44,778 nt of DNA from positions 1 through 44,778 of the forward strand of contig JAUXUD010000065.1 in the NCBI GenBank assembly GCA_030680835.1. The letters are read 5' to 3'. Below are positions 1 through 8,768 of the stretch, piece after piece; the first letter of the stretch is position 1; the number at the start of each line of letters is the position of its first letter. The notes beneath the pieces were generated by a model. That model had not been told where the DNA came from. It worked only from the letters and a program-made list of their open reading frames with translations, and ran no database searches. This DNA comes from Bacteroidota bacterium. Its GTDB lineage: Bacteria > Bacteroidota > Bacteroidia > UKL13-3. Position numbers and translations under genes: made by a program.

Positions 1-184
1 TGTTGAAACTCCAAGAGAAAAAAGAATGGGGCAGTATCTATGTGAGAATATACTAAGATTGAGTTATTTATGAACATATAAAGCTCCCACCCTTTTTCAC
101 TTTATTATAACAAATATAATGATGAGTGCAACATAGGAGAATCATAGGAAGAAACATAGACACATAGGAATTTCTCGTCTCCCT

Positions 185-200
185 CCCGATAGCTATCGGG
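185..200. repeat. 16-bp perfect palindrome
   Basis: CCCGATAGCTATCGGG reads identically on both strands. It lies 24 bp beyond the stop codon of the WG-repeat gene (-). It could fold as a short hairpin in the transcript, but no T-run follows in the direction of that gene, so a classical terminator is not supported. From memory, similar GC-rich palindromes recur in intergenic DNA of many Bacteroidota; that is background knowledge, not tested here. Confidence 0.6.
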
Positions 201-224
201 ATCCCATCTCTCATTTCTAGCCAA

Positions 225-1337
225 CTAATCAACCCTTGGCAACAACTCGCCTCTGCGGTTCACATATAAATTAATTCCCCTGAAAATCACTTCGGCAAGT
301 CCATCTTCAAAAATTCCTACATTGTCAAATTCAAAGGGAACTGCAATATGTCCTTCCTTATCAATAGCTCCCCATTTTCCTTTAAGTTTAACCGGACAAA
401 GGCCTTCGTTAAAATAGCCGGCTTCCTGAAATGTTGGCTGATAAATATAAGTGCCTTTTGTATCAATAAAAGCCCACTTGTTGTCTAATAATACGGCAGC
501 GCGGCCTTCTGCAAAGGGGCGAACATCATCGTATATTGCTGGAATTACCAATACACCGCTTTTGTTAATAAATCCCATTTTACCTTCGGCTTCAACTGCT
601 GCAAAACCCTGGTTAAATTGTTTGGCATATGTAAATTGTGGTTCTATTACCACTTCACCTAACTTGTTTACATAGCCAAATTTGCCCTGTAAAGAAAATA
701 CCGCCAATGAATCGTTGAAGTTCGACAATGTACTGTATTTGGCTTCACCGATTAGCTTCCCGTTCCTATCAATCATGCCAAAATTTTGTCCGATTAAAAC
801 GCGTACCGGACTTTCATAAAAATCCTCTCCGTCATCAAATATAAATTCGGTTAAATAACTGCCATCTTTTTTGATATAGGCAAATTTGTATCCCAGATTG
901 CTCACATCAACTCCGAATTTATGAACCACAATATCCACTTTTTTACCCACCCGTGCCAGTCCGTTGTAAAAAGGTCGGGCATCATATATTTCGGGAGGCA
1001 ACGTTAGCATCACAACGCCTTTACTGTTCAAATAATAGCGCCGGTATTTATAATCCATCACGGAGGTTAAGCCATCAGAAAACGGACCAATAAACTGGTA
1101 CATTCCGGTATCGATCACGCGATTTTCCTTAATGTCAATCAGGCAAGGCATATTGCCCAATGCAACCGATGCAAAACCTTCATTAAAGCTTTGAGCCAGA
1201 TCGTATTTAAAATCAATAACTACTTTCCCGTTGCCATCCATATAACCCCATTTTCTTTTTTTTGAAACCGGATATAATTGCTGACCCAGAGCCTGAAACC
1301 CAAATAAAAACAATAGTGCAAACCACAAATTTCTCAT
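225..1337 (-). CDS. Secreted WG-repeat protein
   Basis: A 370-residue protein with a signal peptide (about residues 1-18, ending ALGQ) followed by tandem WG repeats. The repeat signature is K-[WFM]-G-[YFA]-[MVI]-x-x-x-G-x-[VI]-[VI], seen as KWGYMDGNGKVVI near the N-terminus and again as KFGYVNKLGEVVI, KMGFINKSGVLVI and KWGAIDKEGHIAV, with PFxxGxAxV segments between. WG repeats form beta-rich structures of unknown role and are common in exported Bacteroidota proteins. The protein is probably periplasmic or surface-exposed. No T9SS C-terminal domain is visible. It stands alone and is divergent from the PKD gene. The function is unknown. Confidence 0.85.
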   Translation of the reverse strand: MRNLWFALLFLFGFQALGQQLYPVSKKRKWGYMDGNGKVVIDFKYDLAQSFNEGFASVALGNMPCLIDIKENRVIDTGMYQFIGPFSDGLTSVMDYKYRRYYLNSKGVVMLTLPPEIYDARPFYNGLARVGKKVDIVVHKFGVDVSNLGYKFAYIKKDGSYLTEFIFDDGEDFYESPVRVLIGQNFGMIDRNGKLIGEAKYSTLSNFNDSLAVFSLQGKFGYVNKLGEVVIEPQFTYAKQFNQGFAAVEAEGKMGFINKSGVLVIPAIYDDVRPFAEGRAAVLLDNKWAFIDTKGTYIYQPTFQEAGYFNEGLCPVKLKGKWGAIDKEGHIAVPFEFDNVGIFEDGLAEVIFRGINLYVNRRGELLPRVD

Positions 1338-1518
1338 GCCGCTAAATTAAGAAGCAAAAAGGTAGTTTTGATAAAAAGATTTCTACAATAACAAACATCT
1401 ACTATCAGAATGTACCAAATATCATATCATAAATTTTAAGTCCCTTGCAACTTTTATGAACCCAAATCAGCCTATATAATAAATTGTTTACTAAGAATTT
1501 ATTAAGAAACAGATAATA

Positions 1519-1526
1519 TATCTTTG
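1519..1526 (+). promoter_or_regulatory. Candidate -7 box (TATCTTTG) of PKD gene
   Basis: TATCTTTG matches the Bacteroidota -7 consensus TAnnTTTG and ends 8 nt before the TTG start at 1535, so a transcript from it would have almost no leader. No TTG stands at the usual -33 distance; the nearest is at 1484-1486, which is too far. It is weak evidence on its own. Confidence 0.35.
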
Positions 1527-1534
1527 ATATCGTT

Positions 1535-4500
1535 TTGAAGCCCCTGCATAAATACAAAATTTTAATTGCCTGTGTGTTACTTTGTTTTAAAGTATTTGGA
1601 CAATTGGCAGCTGATTTTTCGGCCAACCAAACTCAGGGGTGTGCACCTTTATTGGTGCAGTTCACTAATATGTCAACCGGGTCGTACACAAGTGTATTAT
1701 GGAGTTTTGGAAACGGCAACACATCAACTTTAACCCATCCCGGGGCATCGTATATTGTACCCGGAGTTTATTCGGTTTCCCTTACCATTTCAAATGGCAT
1801 TACAAATAATACCAAAACACGAACCAATTTTATTACCGTTTTTCCAAAGCCTGTTGCCAATTTTACAAGCACCCCAAACAGCGGGTGTGCACCCTTACCT
1901 GTATATTTCACCGACTCGAGTAAAGTAGTTGGTTCAAGCATTACAAACTGGAGTTGGGATTTTGGTGATGGAGGGTTTTCTAATTTAAAGAACCCTGTAA
2001 ACAATTATGTTTCTACAGGAAACTATAAGGTAAGCCTTGTTGTTACGGATGGGCATGGTTGTTCAGCCAATATCAGCAAAACAGGACTGATTAATGTAGT
2101 CTCAAAACCCGTTGCAGATTTTACTTCCGATGTAAACTTTGGCTGCGATCCACCATTAACCGTACATTATATGAGTACGGTAAGTCCTGCGGGTTCAAAT
2201 AGTTATTTATGGGACTTTGGCAACGGCAATACTTCAACGGCGGCACATCCAACAAATATCTATACACAGGCAACAAATGCTACGGTTAAACTGCTGGTAT
2301 GGAACAGTCAGCAATGCACAACATCGATGGTAAAATCCAACTACATTCAATTTGGCAATATAAGTCCCAATTTTATTATGGGACCCAACCCTGTTTTGTG
2401 TGCACCGGCTACTATTTCTATATTTAATACCACATTTCCTGTAATAACAGGCATAACTTATGAATGGTATGTAAATAATGTTCTCAGTGGAACCGGAACA
2501 GGACTTCAGTTGAACGGTTTACAAACCGGAACCTATTCTGTTAAATTAAAAGTAAAAGTGGGAGGCTGTGAAAGGTCTGTAGAAAAGCTTAATTTTTTTA
2601 CTGTGAACCCAAAACCCAAATCCTTTTTCAGGGCAAATCAAACTGATTTTTGTAAAACACCCGCCTTTGTACAATTTAGTGATTCAAGTATTTCAGCCAT
2701 TTCGCGTTACTGGAACTTCGGAAATGGACAAACATCTGCCATACTGAGCCCGGGAATATTCTATAATCAATTTGGTAAATTTGATGTAACGCTGATAACT
2801 ACCCATATGAATGGCTGCAGGGATACGCTTATTAAAAAAGAATATATCCGGGTACTTGGACCGAATGTGACCCTGGTAATTAATCCAAAATCAGGATGTA
2901 AATCACTTCCTGTTAATTTTTCAATAATTGACAGTACTGCTTCTCAAATGAACAACTTCACCTGGACATTTGGGGATCCGCTCAGTTCATGGGCTTCAAC
3001 AAAATCGGCCCAGTTCACATATTTAGATACGGGTACTTATCCGGTTACTCTGATTGCAACGAATTCAAGTGGTTGTATAATTAAAAAGCTGGATACCGTT
3101 CGTGTTGGATTAACTCAGACACCCGATTTTAATGCAATAAAACGTGTTTATTGTTTTTCGGACCAACCTGTTATCATTCAAAATTTAACAGATTCAATTT
3201 TACCGGGTACCCAATGGCTTTGGAATTTTGGTGCGGGCGATTACAGTTTAACGGGTGGTTTTGCAGGGAAATATACCTATAAAGATACGGGATTGTTTTC
3301 CATAACGCTTCATGCAATACACAATGGATGTGTAAGCTCTGTAACTAAAGCAAATTATATCAAAATACTGGCACCCATTCCTTCTTTTATATATACACAA
3401 ACACCTTGTGCCAAGACTCCCATTGTATTTACCAATACATCAATTGGCGGAACCCTTTTTAGCTGGAATTTTGGGGATGGGAATACGTATATCGGGAAAA
3501 ATGCAACACATACTTATCAAACTTCAGGTACATTTATAGTAACCTTAACCGTTACAGATATTACAACAGGTTGCACGGGAGTTGTGCGGGATACAATCAT
3601 TACGGATTTTATGGTTGAACCCTCTTTTACACAAAGTTTAAGCGTGGGTTGCGCCCCATTAACGCTGGTATTAACCAATACTTCTACTCCACTTAGCAAT
3701 ATTGCATCCTGTTACTTTACGGTGAACTCATCCACGTATCCTGGAAATACAGTTTCTGTTCCTTTTAAATTACCCGGGGTATATGATATTAAAATGACCA
3801 TAACTGATTTAAAAGGGTGTACTATTCCTTACTTAAAAAAGCAGGCGGTACAAATTGCAGGGGTTCAAACAAATATAATTCTTGACCCGTATTTCGCCTG
3901 TGCACCCATAATAGTTCAGGCATACGACAGCAGCAAATCGGATCTCAAAATTATCAGAAGAGTTTGGCACTGGGGTAATGGGGATTCTACTGTTTATACC
4001 CATAATGATTCAATATTTTCCAGATATCAATATAACCAGGGGCCACTCATCCAAAGCGACGGATATTTTGTTCGTTTGTTTCTAACCGATTCAATGGGAT
4101 GTAAATTTTCTACACAACGTAAAATTTATATATCCAGACCTATGCCTGATTTTGCCACAAAAACATTTAAAATGTGCGAATTTGATTCAATGGTATTTAC
4201 TCCGGTAAATGACAATTTAATCGGACTGGCACCCATTGCGTTCAGGTGGACAATATTGGAACAAACGTATACAGACAGGATTGTGTTCAAAAAGTTTTCG
4301 GGGGATACAAATATTGCAGTAAAGCTATATGTTAAAGATGTATATGCCTGCACTGACAGTATTGTTAAAAATGTGAATGTATCAACAGGATATCCCGATG
4401 CTGATTTTTATGCAACTCCAACATCTGTGAATTGCCCGGGGCCGCCGGTTCACTTTTATGATCAGTCAAAAGGCAAGACTTCCCCAATTGTTTCATGGGA

Positions 4501-6562
4501 ATGGGAGTTTGGCGACGGAGGGAAATCAACACTGCAAAATCCATCAAGAATTTATTTGTTGCCCGGATCTTATTCAGTTTATTTAACTGTTAAGGATTCA
4601 ATTGGTTGTTCGGCATCTAAAACCTTCCCCGATTTTATTTTAATTGGCGGGCCAAGGGGTGATTATAGTTTTTCTCCAAAAAGAGGATGCACACCTCTTA
4701 AAGTTGAATTTAATTCACTTGCAGCCAATGTGGCCAAATATGAATGGGATTTAGCAGATGGAACAATTGACACCAACCGGAATTTATTTCATACGTACTT
4801 AAGACCGGGTATTTATATTCCAAATTTAACTTTAACCGATTCAACAGGCTGCAAAGTGGGATTGCCTCCCATCGACAGTATCGTTATTTTGCCAAATCCA
4901 CAGCCTGATTTCACCCTTAGTAAGTATGTAAGTTGTTTAAATTCGAATATTGTTTTTCAGGAAACCATAAACCATTCTGTGCCCATTGTAAAATGGAACT
5001 GGCTTATTGATACGGTTGTTTATAGCACGCCAGGGCCCATCGTTTACCTGGCCAATAAACTGGGGAGTATTGATGCAAGTTTAAAAGTTACCGATACGGA
5101 AGGTTGTACGGGTTTGATGCTTAAAAAAGCTATTTTAAATGTGTTTAAAGATTCTGTGAACAACGATAAGCCATTCATTTACCGTGCAACCGTAGAGAAT
5201 GACCAGGAAGTTAAACTGGAACTACGGCCTGCCACTGAACCCGATTTTGACCATTATATTTTGTACAGTAATTTTTCGGGAGGTATTCCATTGTCTCAAA
5301 AAAATATTGATGTGCAGGCGGATACTCTTCAACTTTTTACACAGTTAAATACACTACAGAATACCTATACGTACAGGTTGCAAACAGTTGATGTATGTAA
5401 TAATTTTTCGGTAATGAGCAGGCAACATACAACCGTTGAATTAAAAGCGATAGGCCGACTGAACGCAGTTGAGTTAAACTGGAGCGCATATGCAGGCTGG
5501 GATTCGGTAAAAGCATATTCAATATACCGCTATAATGATAACAACGCAAAGTTTGATTCCATAGGTGAAGTAAGCGGGCATCTGAATCAATATTTTGATT
5601 CGGCTACTTATTGTAATAAGGTTTTGTATTATAAAGTTAAAGCCAAAGCCAAAGACTATAAATATAATCAAACCTTTTCATGGAGTGATACCGCTGCAGC
5701 CATCCCTATATTGGTATCTGAAATTCCGCAAACACGCAGTTTAAGAGCAACGGTTTTGAATAATAAAGATGTATTGCTACAATGGTTTGGCCGAAGTCAT
5801 AAATACCCGTTTACATTTATTATTCAAAGAAAATCACAAGACCCGATAAATCAGGATTTGACAATTGAATTAAATGCAAGGGATACTTTTTTTGTGGATA
5901 CCAAGGTAGATGTTCAGCGTTATAGTTATACCTACTTTGTTTATTTAAAAGATATCTGCGGGAGTTTAAGTCTTGCCAGCAATATGGCTAAAACCATTTT
6001 ACTGAAAGCCGAAATTGAAGGGAATGATCATTTAACTGCCGACCCGGTGATCAACTGGAATGCTTATGAAGCATGGAGTTCAGGTATAAAAAATTATGAA
6101 TTGTTTTTTAAGTATGACAGTCTGAGTAATTTTTCATCCATCGCAAGCCGCAACGCTGATGAAGCTTTATCGGTAGTACACCCGTATATTGATTTCAAAC
6201 AGGATGATTATTGTTACCAGGTTATTGCCTATCAGCAGGACAGTGACTGGAATGAAAGCTGGTCAAACATTGCGTGTGTAACCACCTCACCCAGGCTGTT
6301 TGCTCCCAATGCAATTACAATAAATGGGGATGCGCTCAATGAAGGATTTAAATTAAGAGGTGTTTTTATCAAAAGTTATCAGCTTCGTATTTGGGACCGT
6401 TGGGGAACATTGTTATTTGAAACCACCGATATCAATGAAGCCTGGGATGGTACCTATCAGGGGCAACCCATGCCCTCCGGAGTTTTTGTTTTTGAAGCAT
6501 TTGGCTATGGTAAAAAAGGCAAGTACAAATCGGTTAAGGGAAATGTAACTATATTGCGTTAA
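1535..6562 (+). CDS. Giant PKD-repeat surface protein with T9SS type B domain
   Basis: 1675 residues. A signal peptide (about 1-23, ending VFGQ) is followed by about 14 tandem PKD-like units of roughly 85 residues (about 24-1205). Several carry the classic W-x-F-G-[DN]-G core, as in WDFGDGG and WNFGNGQTS, and each usually has a Cys just after its start. Residues about 1208-1575 look like two or three fibronectin-III-like beta domains. The last ~90 residues, from FAPNAITINGD to the end with WDRWGTLLFE and WDGTYQGQ, match the gliding-motility-associated / T9SS type B sorting domain. It is therefore likely secreted through T9SS and displayed as an adhesin or matrix protein. The start must be TTG at 1535: an in-frame TAA lies at 1514-1516 and no ATG precedes the hydrophobic leader. 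Binding partner unknown. Confidence 0.92.
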   Translation: MKPLHKYKILIACVLLCFKVFGQLAADFSANQTQGCAPLLVQFTNMSTGSYTSVLWSFGNGNTSTLTHPGASYIVPGVYSVSLTISNGITNNTKTRTNFITVFPKPVANFTSTPNSGCAPLPVYFTDSSKVVGSSITNWSWDFGDGGFSNLKNPVNNYVSTGNYKVSLVVTDGHGCSANISKTGLINVVSKPVADFTSDVNFGCDPPLTVHYMSTVSPAGSNSYLWDFGNGNTSTAAHPTNIYTQATNATVKLLVWNSQQCTTSMVKSNYIQFGNISPNFIMGPNPVLCAPATISIFNTTFPVITGITYEWYVNNVLSGTGTGLQLNGLQTGTYSVKLKVKVGGCERSVEKLNFFTVNPKPKSFFRANQTDFCKTPAFVQFSDSSISAISRYWNFGNGQTSAILSPGIFYNQFGKFDVTLITTHMNGCRDTLIKKEYIRVLGPNVTLVINPKSGCKSLPVNFSIIDSTASQMNNFTWTFGDPLSSWASTKSAQFTYLDTGTYPVTLIATNSSGCIIKKLDTVRVGLTQTPDFNAIKRVYCFSDQPVIIQNLTDSILPGTQWLWNFGAGDYSLTGGFAGKYTYKDTGLFSITLHAIHNGCVSSVTKANYIKILAPIPSFIYTQTPCAKTPIVFTNTSIGGTLFSWNFGDGNTYIGKNATHTYQTSGTFIVTLTVTDITTGCTGVVRDTIITDFMVEPSFTQSLSVGCAPLTLVLTNTSTPLSNIASCYFTVNSSTYPGNTVSVPFKLPGVYDIKMTITDLKGCTIPYLKKQAVQIAGVQTNIILDPYFACAPIIVQAYDSSKSDLKIIRRVWHWGNGDSTVYTHNDSIFSRYQYNQGPLIQSDGYFVRLFLTDSMGCKFSTQRKIYISRPMPDFATKTFKMCEFDSMVFTPVNDNLIGLAPIAFRWTILEQTYTDRIVFKKFSGDTNIAVKLYVKDVYACTDSIVKNVNVSTGYPDADFYATPTSVNCPGPPVHFYDQSKGKTSPIVSWEWEFGDGGKSTLQNPSRIYLLPGSYSVYLTVKDSIGCSASKTFPDFILIGGPRGDYSFSPKRGCTPLKVEFNSLAANVAKYEWDLADGTIDTNRNLFHTYLRPGIYIPNLTLTDSTGCKVGLPPIDSIVILPNPQPDFTLSKYVSCLNSNIVFQETINHSVPIVKWNWLIDTVVYSTPGPIVYLANKLGSIDASLKVTDTEGCTGLMLKKAILNVFKDSVNNDKPFIYRATVENDQEVKLELRPATEPDFDHYILYSNFSGGIPLSQKNIDVQADTLQLFTQLNTLQNTYTYRLQTVDVCNNFSVMSRQHTTVELKAIGRLNAVELNWSAYAGWDSVKAYSIYRYNDNNAKFDSIGEVSGHLNQYFDSATYCNKVLYYKVKAKAKDYKYNQTFSWSDTAAAIPILVSEIPQTRSLRATVLNNKDVLLQWFGRSHKYPFTFIIQRKSQDPINQDLTIELNARDTFFVDTKVDVQRYSYTYFVYLKDICGSLSLASNMAKTILLKAEIEGNDHLTADPVINWNAYEAWSSGIKNYELFFKYDSLSNFSSIASRNADEALSVVHPYIDFKQDDYCYQVIAYQQDSDWNESWSNIACVTTSPRLFAPNAITINGDALNEGFKLRGVFIKSYQLRIWDRWGTLLFETTDINEAWDGTYQGQPMPSGVFVFEAFGYGKKGKYKSVKGNVTILR

Positions 6563-6644
6563 TTTCAGGTGTATTTTATTCAGTTTATCCGGTAAATTTT
6601 ATTTTGCTAAACCAGTCTTATTTGTAAATTGCATGTCATAAGAA

Positions 6645-6938
6645 ATGGAAAATCCTCGTTTTAATAATCGTATATTTTGGGATGTCAATTTTGAACAGAT
6701 TGATTATCTGGCTAAGGCAGGCTTTGTAATTGAAAGAGTTTTTAACCGTGGAGATGTTGAAGATATCAGGCAATGCCGAAGATTTTATGGCGATGAAAAA
6801 ATAAAAGAAGTTCTAACCCAGGCAAAATGGCTCAATAAAAAAACTGTATATCTGGCATGTGCAGTTTTAGATAATCAATTAGAAGATTACCGATGTTACA
6901 ACCTAGCGCAGTCAAACCCGGAACACTGGAATTATTAA
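6645..6938 (+). CDS. DUF6922-like antitoxin of AbiEii-type module
   Basis: A 97-residue soluble protein beginning MENPRFNNRIFWD and containing a helical segment with FYGDEKIKEVL. It resembles the small DUF6922-type proteins found next to AbiEii nucleotidyltransferases in Bacteroidota, where they are assumed to be the antitoxin. Its last 46 bp overlap the start of the nucleotidyltransferase gene in another frame, implying translational coupling. The family assignment is from recall and from the partner gene; no catalytic motif is expected or seen. The 82 bp upstream separate it from the PKD gene, and I found no convincing TAnnTTTG box there. Confidence 0.7.
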   Translation: MENPRFNNRIFWDVNFEQIDYLAKAGFVIERVFNRGDVEDIRQCRRFYGDEKIKEVLTQAKWLNKKTVYLACAVLDNQLEDYRCYNLAQSNPEHWNY

Positions 6939-7519
6939 GGCAATTACAAGCCATTCCTGAACTGGAAAAATTCTTTCTGGTGGGCGGTACTGCTTTGGCT
7001 TTAAGATTTGGACACCGTTTGTCGGTTGACCTCGATTTATTTAGTACCGAAAAATTCGAAAATAAATACATTATTAACGTTTTAAAACGAAGCTTTGATA
7101 ATTTTGAATACAGGAGTGAGTCTGAAAATGTTGGTATTTTTTGTTTTATTAATGAAATTAAAGTTGACTTTATTCAGCATTATTATTATGGTTTAATCGA
7201 TAATATTTATTCAGATTCAGGTGTACGTATGTTTGGTTTAAAAGATATTGCAGCGATGAAAATAAATGCCATCTTAAAAAGGGCAGCTAAAAAGGATTTT
7301 TATGACTTAAATGAGCTATTAAATCTATATTCAATAACCGAATTAATAGAATATTATTTTCAAAAGTATCCGGACCAGATGTTAACCATTTCGATACCCT
7401 ATGCGATTTGTTATTTTGATGAGGCCGAACATAGTGAAAATCCGGTTTCATTAAATAAAATTTCATGGGAAATAGTTAAAAAGAATATTCAAAAAAAAGT
7501 AAGAGAATATCTTAAGTGA
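6893..7519 (+). CDS. AbiEii/AbiGii-family nucleotidyltransferase toxin
   Basis: 208 residues of the nucleotidyltransferase fold used by AbiEii/MenT-type toxins. The nucleotide-binding motif GGTALAL begins at residue 31 and is followed by the metal-binding pair DLD at 46-48 (GG-x(13)-DxD). The later basic/acidic motif KKDFYDL is at 133-139. Characterised relatives add nucleotides to tRNA or other targets to stop growth or abort phage infection. The protein is complete and all visible key residues are present, so it is probably active. It overlaps the upstream small gene by 46 bp, and the ATG at 6893 is the natural start because it precedes the conserved N-terminal helix. A solitary phage-defence or stabilisation module is likely; the target is unknown. 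Confidence 0.85.
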   Translation: MLQPSAVKPGTLELLRQLQAIPELEKFFLVGGTALALRFGHRLSVDLDLFSTEKFENKYIINVLKRSFDNFEYRSESENVGIFCFINEIKVDFIQHYYYGLIDNIYSDSGVRMFGLKDIAAMKINAILKRAAKKDFYDLNELLNLYSITELIEYYFQKYPDQMLTISIPYAICYFDEAEHSENPVSLNKISWEIVKKNIQKKVREYLK

Positions 7520-7541
7520 TATGCTGATAATTAGTTAAACC

Positions 7542-8615
7542 ATGCCAGTGACCCGCAGCCTGGCTCTCATTCTATTATGCACTTCCATTTGCTGGAGCTG
7601 CAATGCCCGCTATGGTTACAGGAGCAAGGTGAATACCGGCAAAAAGGAAAATTATCAATCAAAAACCGATACAAAGGCACTACTGAAAGAAGAAAAAACT
7701 CAAAGCCCTGAGGAAATTATTACTGCTTCTGTCGAAAAATTTCGATTAATTATAATCAGACCAAATCTAAATTCCATAAATATTAATAAGGATTCAATTC
7801 AGACTTTAGCGCAAGAGAAAAAAATTATACGAACGCATAAAGTGAAAAAACATACTCCGGCAAACAATGTTAAACCACCCGTTAATTATTATGCAAAATG
7901 GGCATTGATCATCACATTGATTTCTTTAACTACAATCCCTTTTATAATTCCAATGATACTAGGTCCACTCGATTTGCTGCTCGGAATTGTTGCGTTAATA
8001 AAAATAAAAAAATCGCATGAAAAGGGGAAGGGCAGGGCAATATTTGCAATACTCACAGGACTTGCCTTTATCGCTTTAACGGCATATATTTTGTTTATTG
8101 GAATTGAGTTACCCATACTGTATCCAACACTGCCAATCGCATTATACATATTGGGATTTAATCTTTTGCTATATTCACTTATCAAAAATGGGAAGAAAAA
8201 TCCTGCCAATAAAGAATGGGTTGAAAAAAGAACTCCTTTGAATAAGAGTACCCGGCATTTTATTTTAGCTGCAGGTATCTTTGCATTGCTCACATTAACA
8301 GGCAGCTTTATGATTATTACTTTTGGTTTTGGCCCAATTACCATAATGATGGCTGCCAAAGCAATCAAGAATATCCCAAAAGGAAAAAGCAATGGAAGGA
8401 CGATAGCGATAATATCACTGGTTATTGGAATCTTGGGAACCATTGCAGTTTGTATATTTGTACCCTGGTTATTAAATATTGATGGAAATTACGATGGAGG
8501 TTATGATATTTTTTTCATCCTTGTTGCATTGGCAACAATTCTCATTACACTGCTTTTTTCCCTGATCGGATTCATCATTTTAACTACTTCAATCAATCAT
8601 GAACAAGAAATTTAG
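7542..8615 (+). CDS. Putative lipoprotein-leader membrane protein with DUF4190-like repeats
   Basis: 357 residues, not assigned to a named family. The N-terminus (LALILLCTSICWSC) looks like a lipoprotein signal with Cys at about 20, followed by a charged, Lys-rich segment of about 100 residues. Then come roughly seven hydrophobic segments (about 118-350). Two blocks have the pattern G-P-[LI]-x(4)-G/A-x-x-A-[LI]-K-x-I followed by GKGRA or GKSNGR and another helix, resembling tandem DUF4190-type two-helix units. A cleaved lipoprotein signal before a polytopic region would be unusual, so residues 1-20 may instead act as an uncleaved anchor. It starts 22 bp after the toxin gene, on the same strand. 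Role unknown. Confidence 0.6.
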   Translation: MPVTRSLALILLCTSICWSCNARYGYRSKVNTGKKENYQSKTDTKALLKEEKTQSPEEIITASVEKFRLIIIRPNLNSININKDSIQTLAQEKKIIRTHKVKKHTPANNVKPPVNYYAKWALIITLISLTTIPFIIPMILGPLDLLLGIVALIKIKKSHEKGKGRAIFAILTGLAFIALTAYILFIGIELPILYPTLPIALYILGFNLLLYSLIKNGKKNPANKEWVEKRTPLNKSTRHFILAAGIFALLTLTGSFMIITFGFGPITIMMAAKAIKNIPKGKSNGRTIAIISLVIGILGTIAVCIFVPWLLNIDGNYDGGYDIFFILVALATILITLLFSLIGFIILTTSINHEQEI

Positions 8616-8690
8616 GAGTATTCGGTGCATTCATTAATAAATTCATAGAAATTATTTAATCAGTTATTCAAATATTAATTTTCTTTTAAA

Positions 8691-8725
8691 CCCCATGCCC
8701 CAGGCTCTCTGTCCCATGCCCAATT
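8691..8725. repeat. Short C-rich heptanucleotide array
   Basis: Five consecutive 7-nt units in the 153-bp gap before recG: CCCCATG, CCCCAGG, CTCTCTG, TCCCATG, CCCAATT. The unit length equals that of the TA-type arrays at the convergent junctions, but the sequence differs and the flanking genes are co-directional. The array is short and degenerate, so chance similarity of the last unit is possible. Confidence 0.45.
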
Positions 8726-8768
8726 TTCCGCTTGTCAATTTCCCTTCCTTTTACCATATTGCACATTG

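Noticed and set aside
2-73. Open frame at the left edge that could be the 3' end of a plus-strand gene
   Set aside because: Only 23 codons are visible and no family motif is present; too short to support, although it would make the left gap another convergent junction.
7889-8443. 184-codon minus-strand open frame rich in hydrophobic residues
   Set aside because: It is the antisense shadow of the membrane-protein gene, whose hydrophobic codons read as hydrophobic on the other strand.
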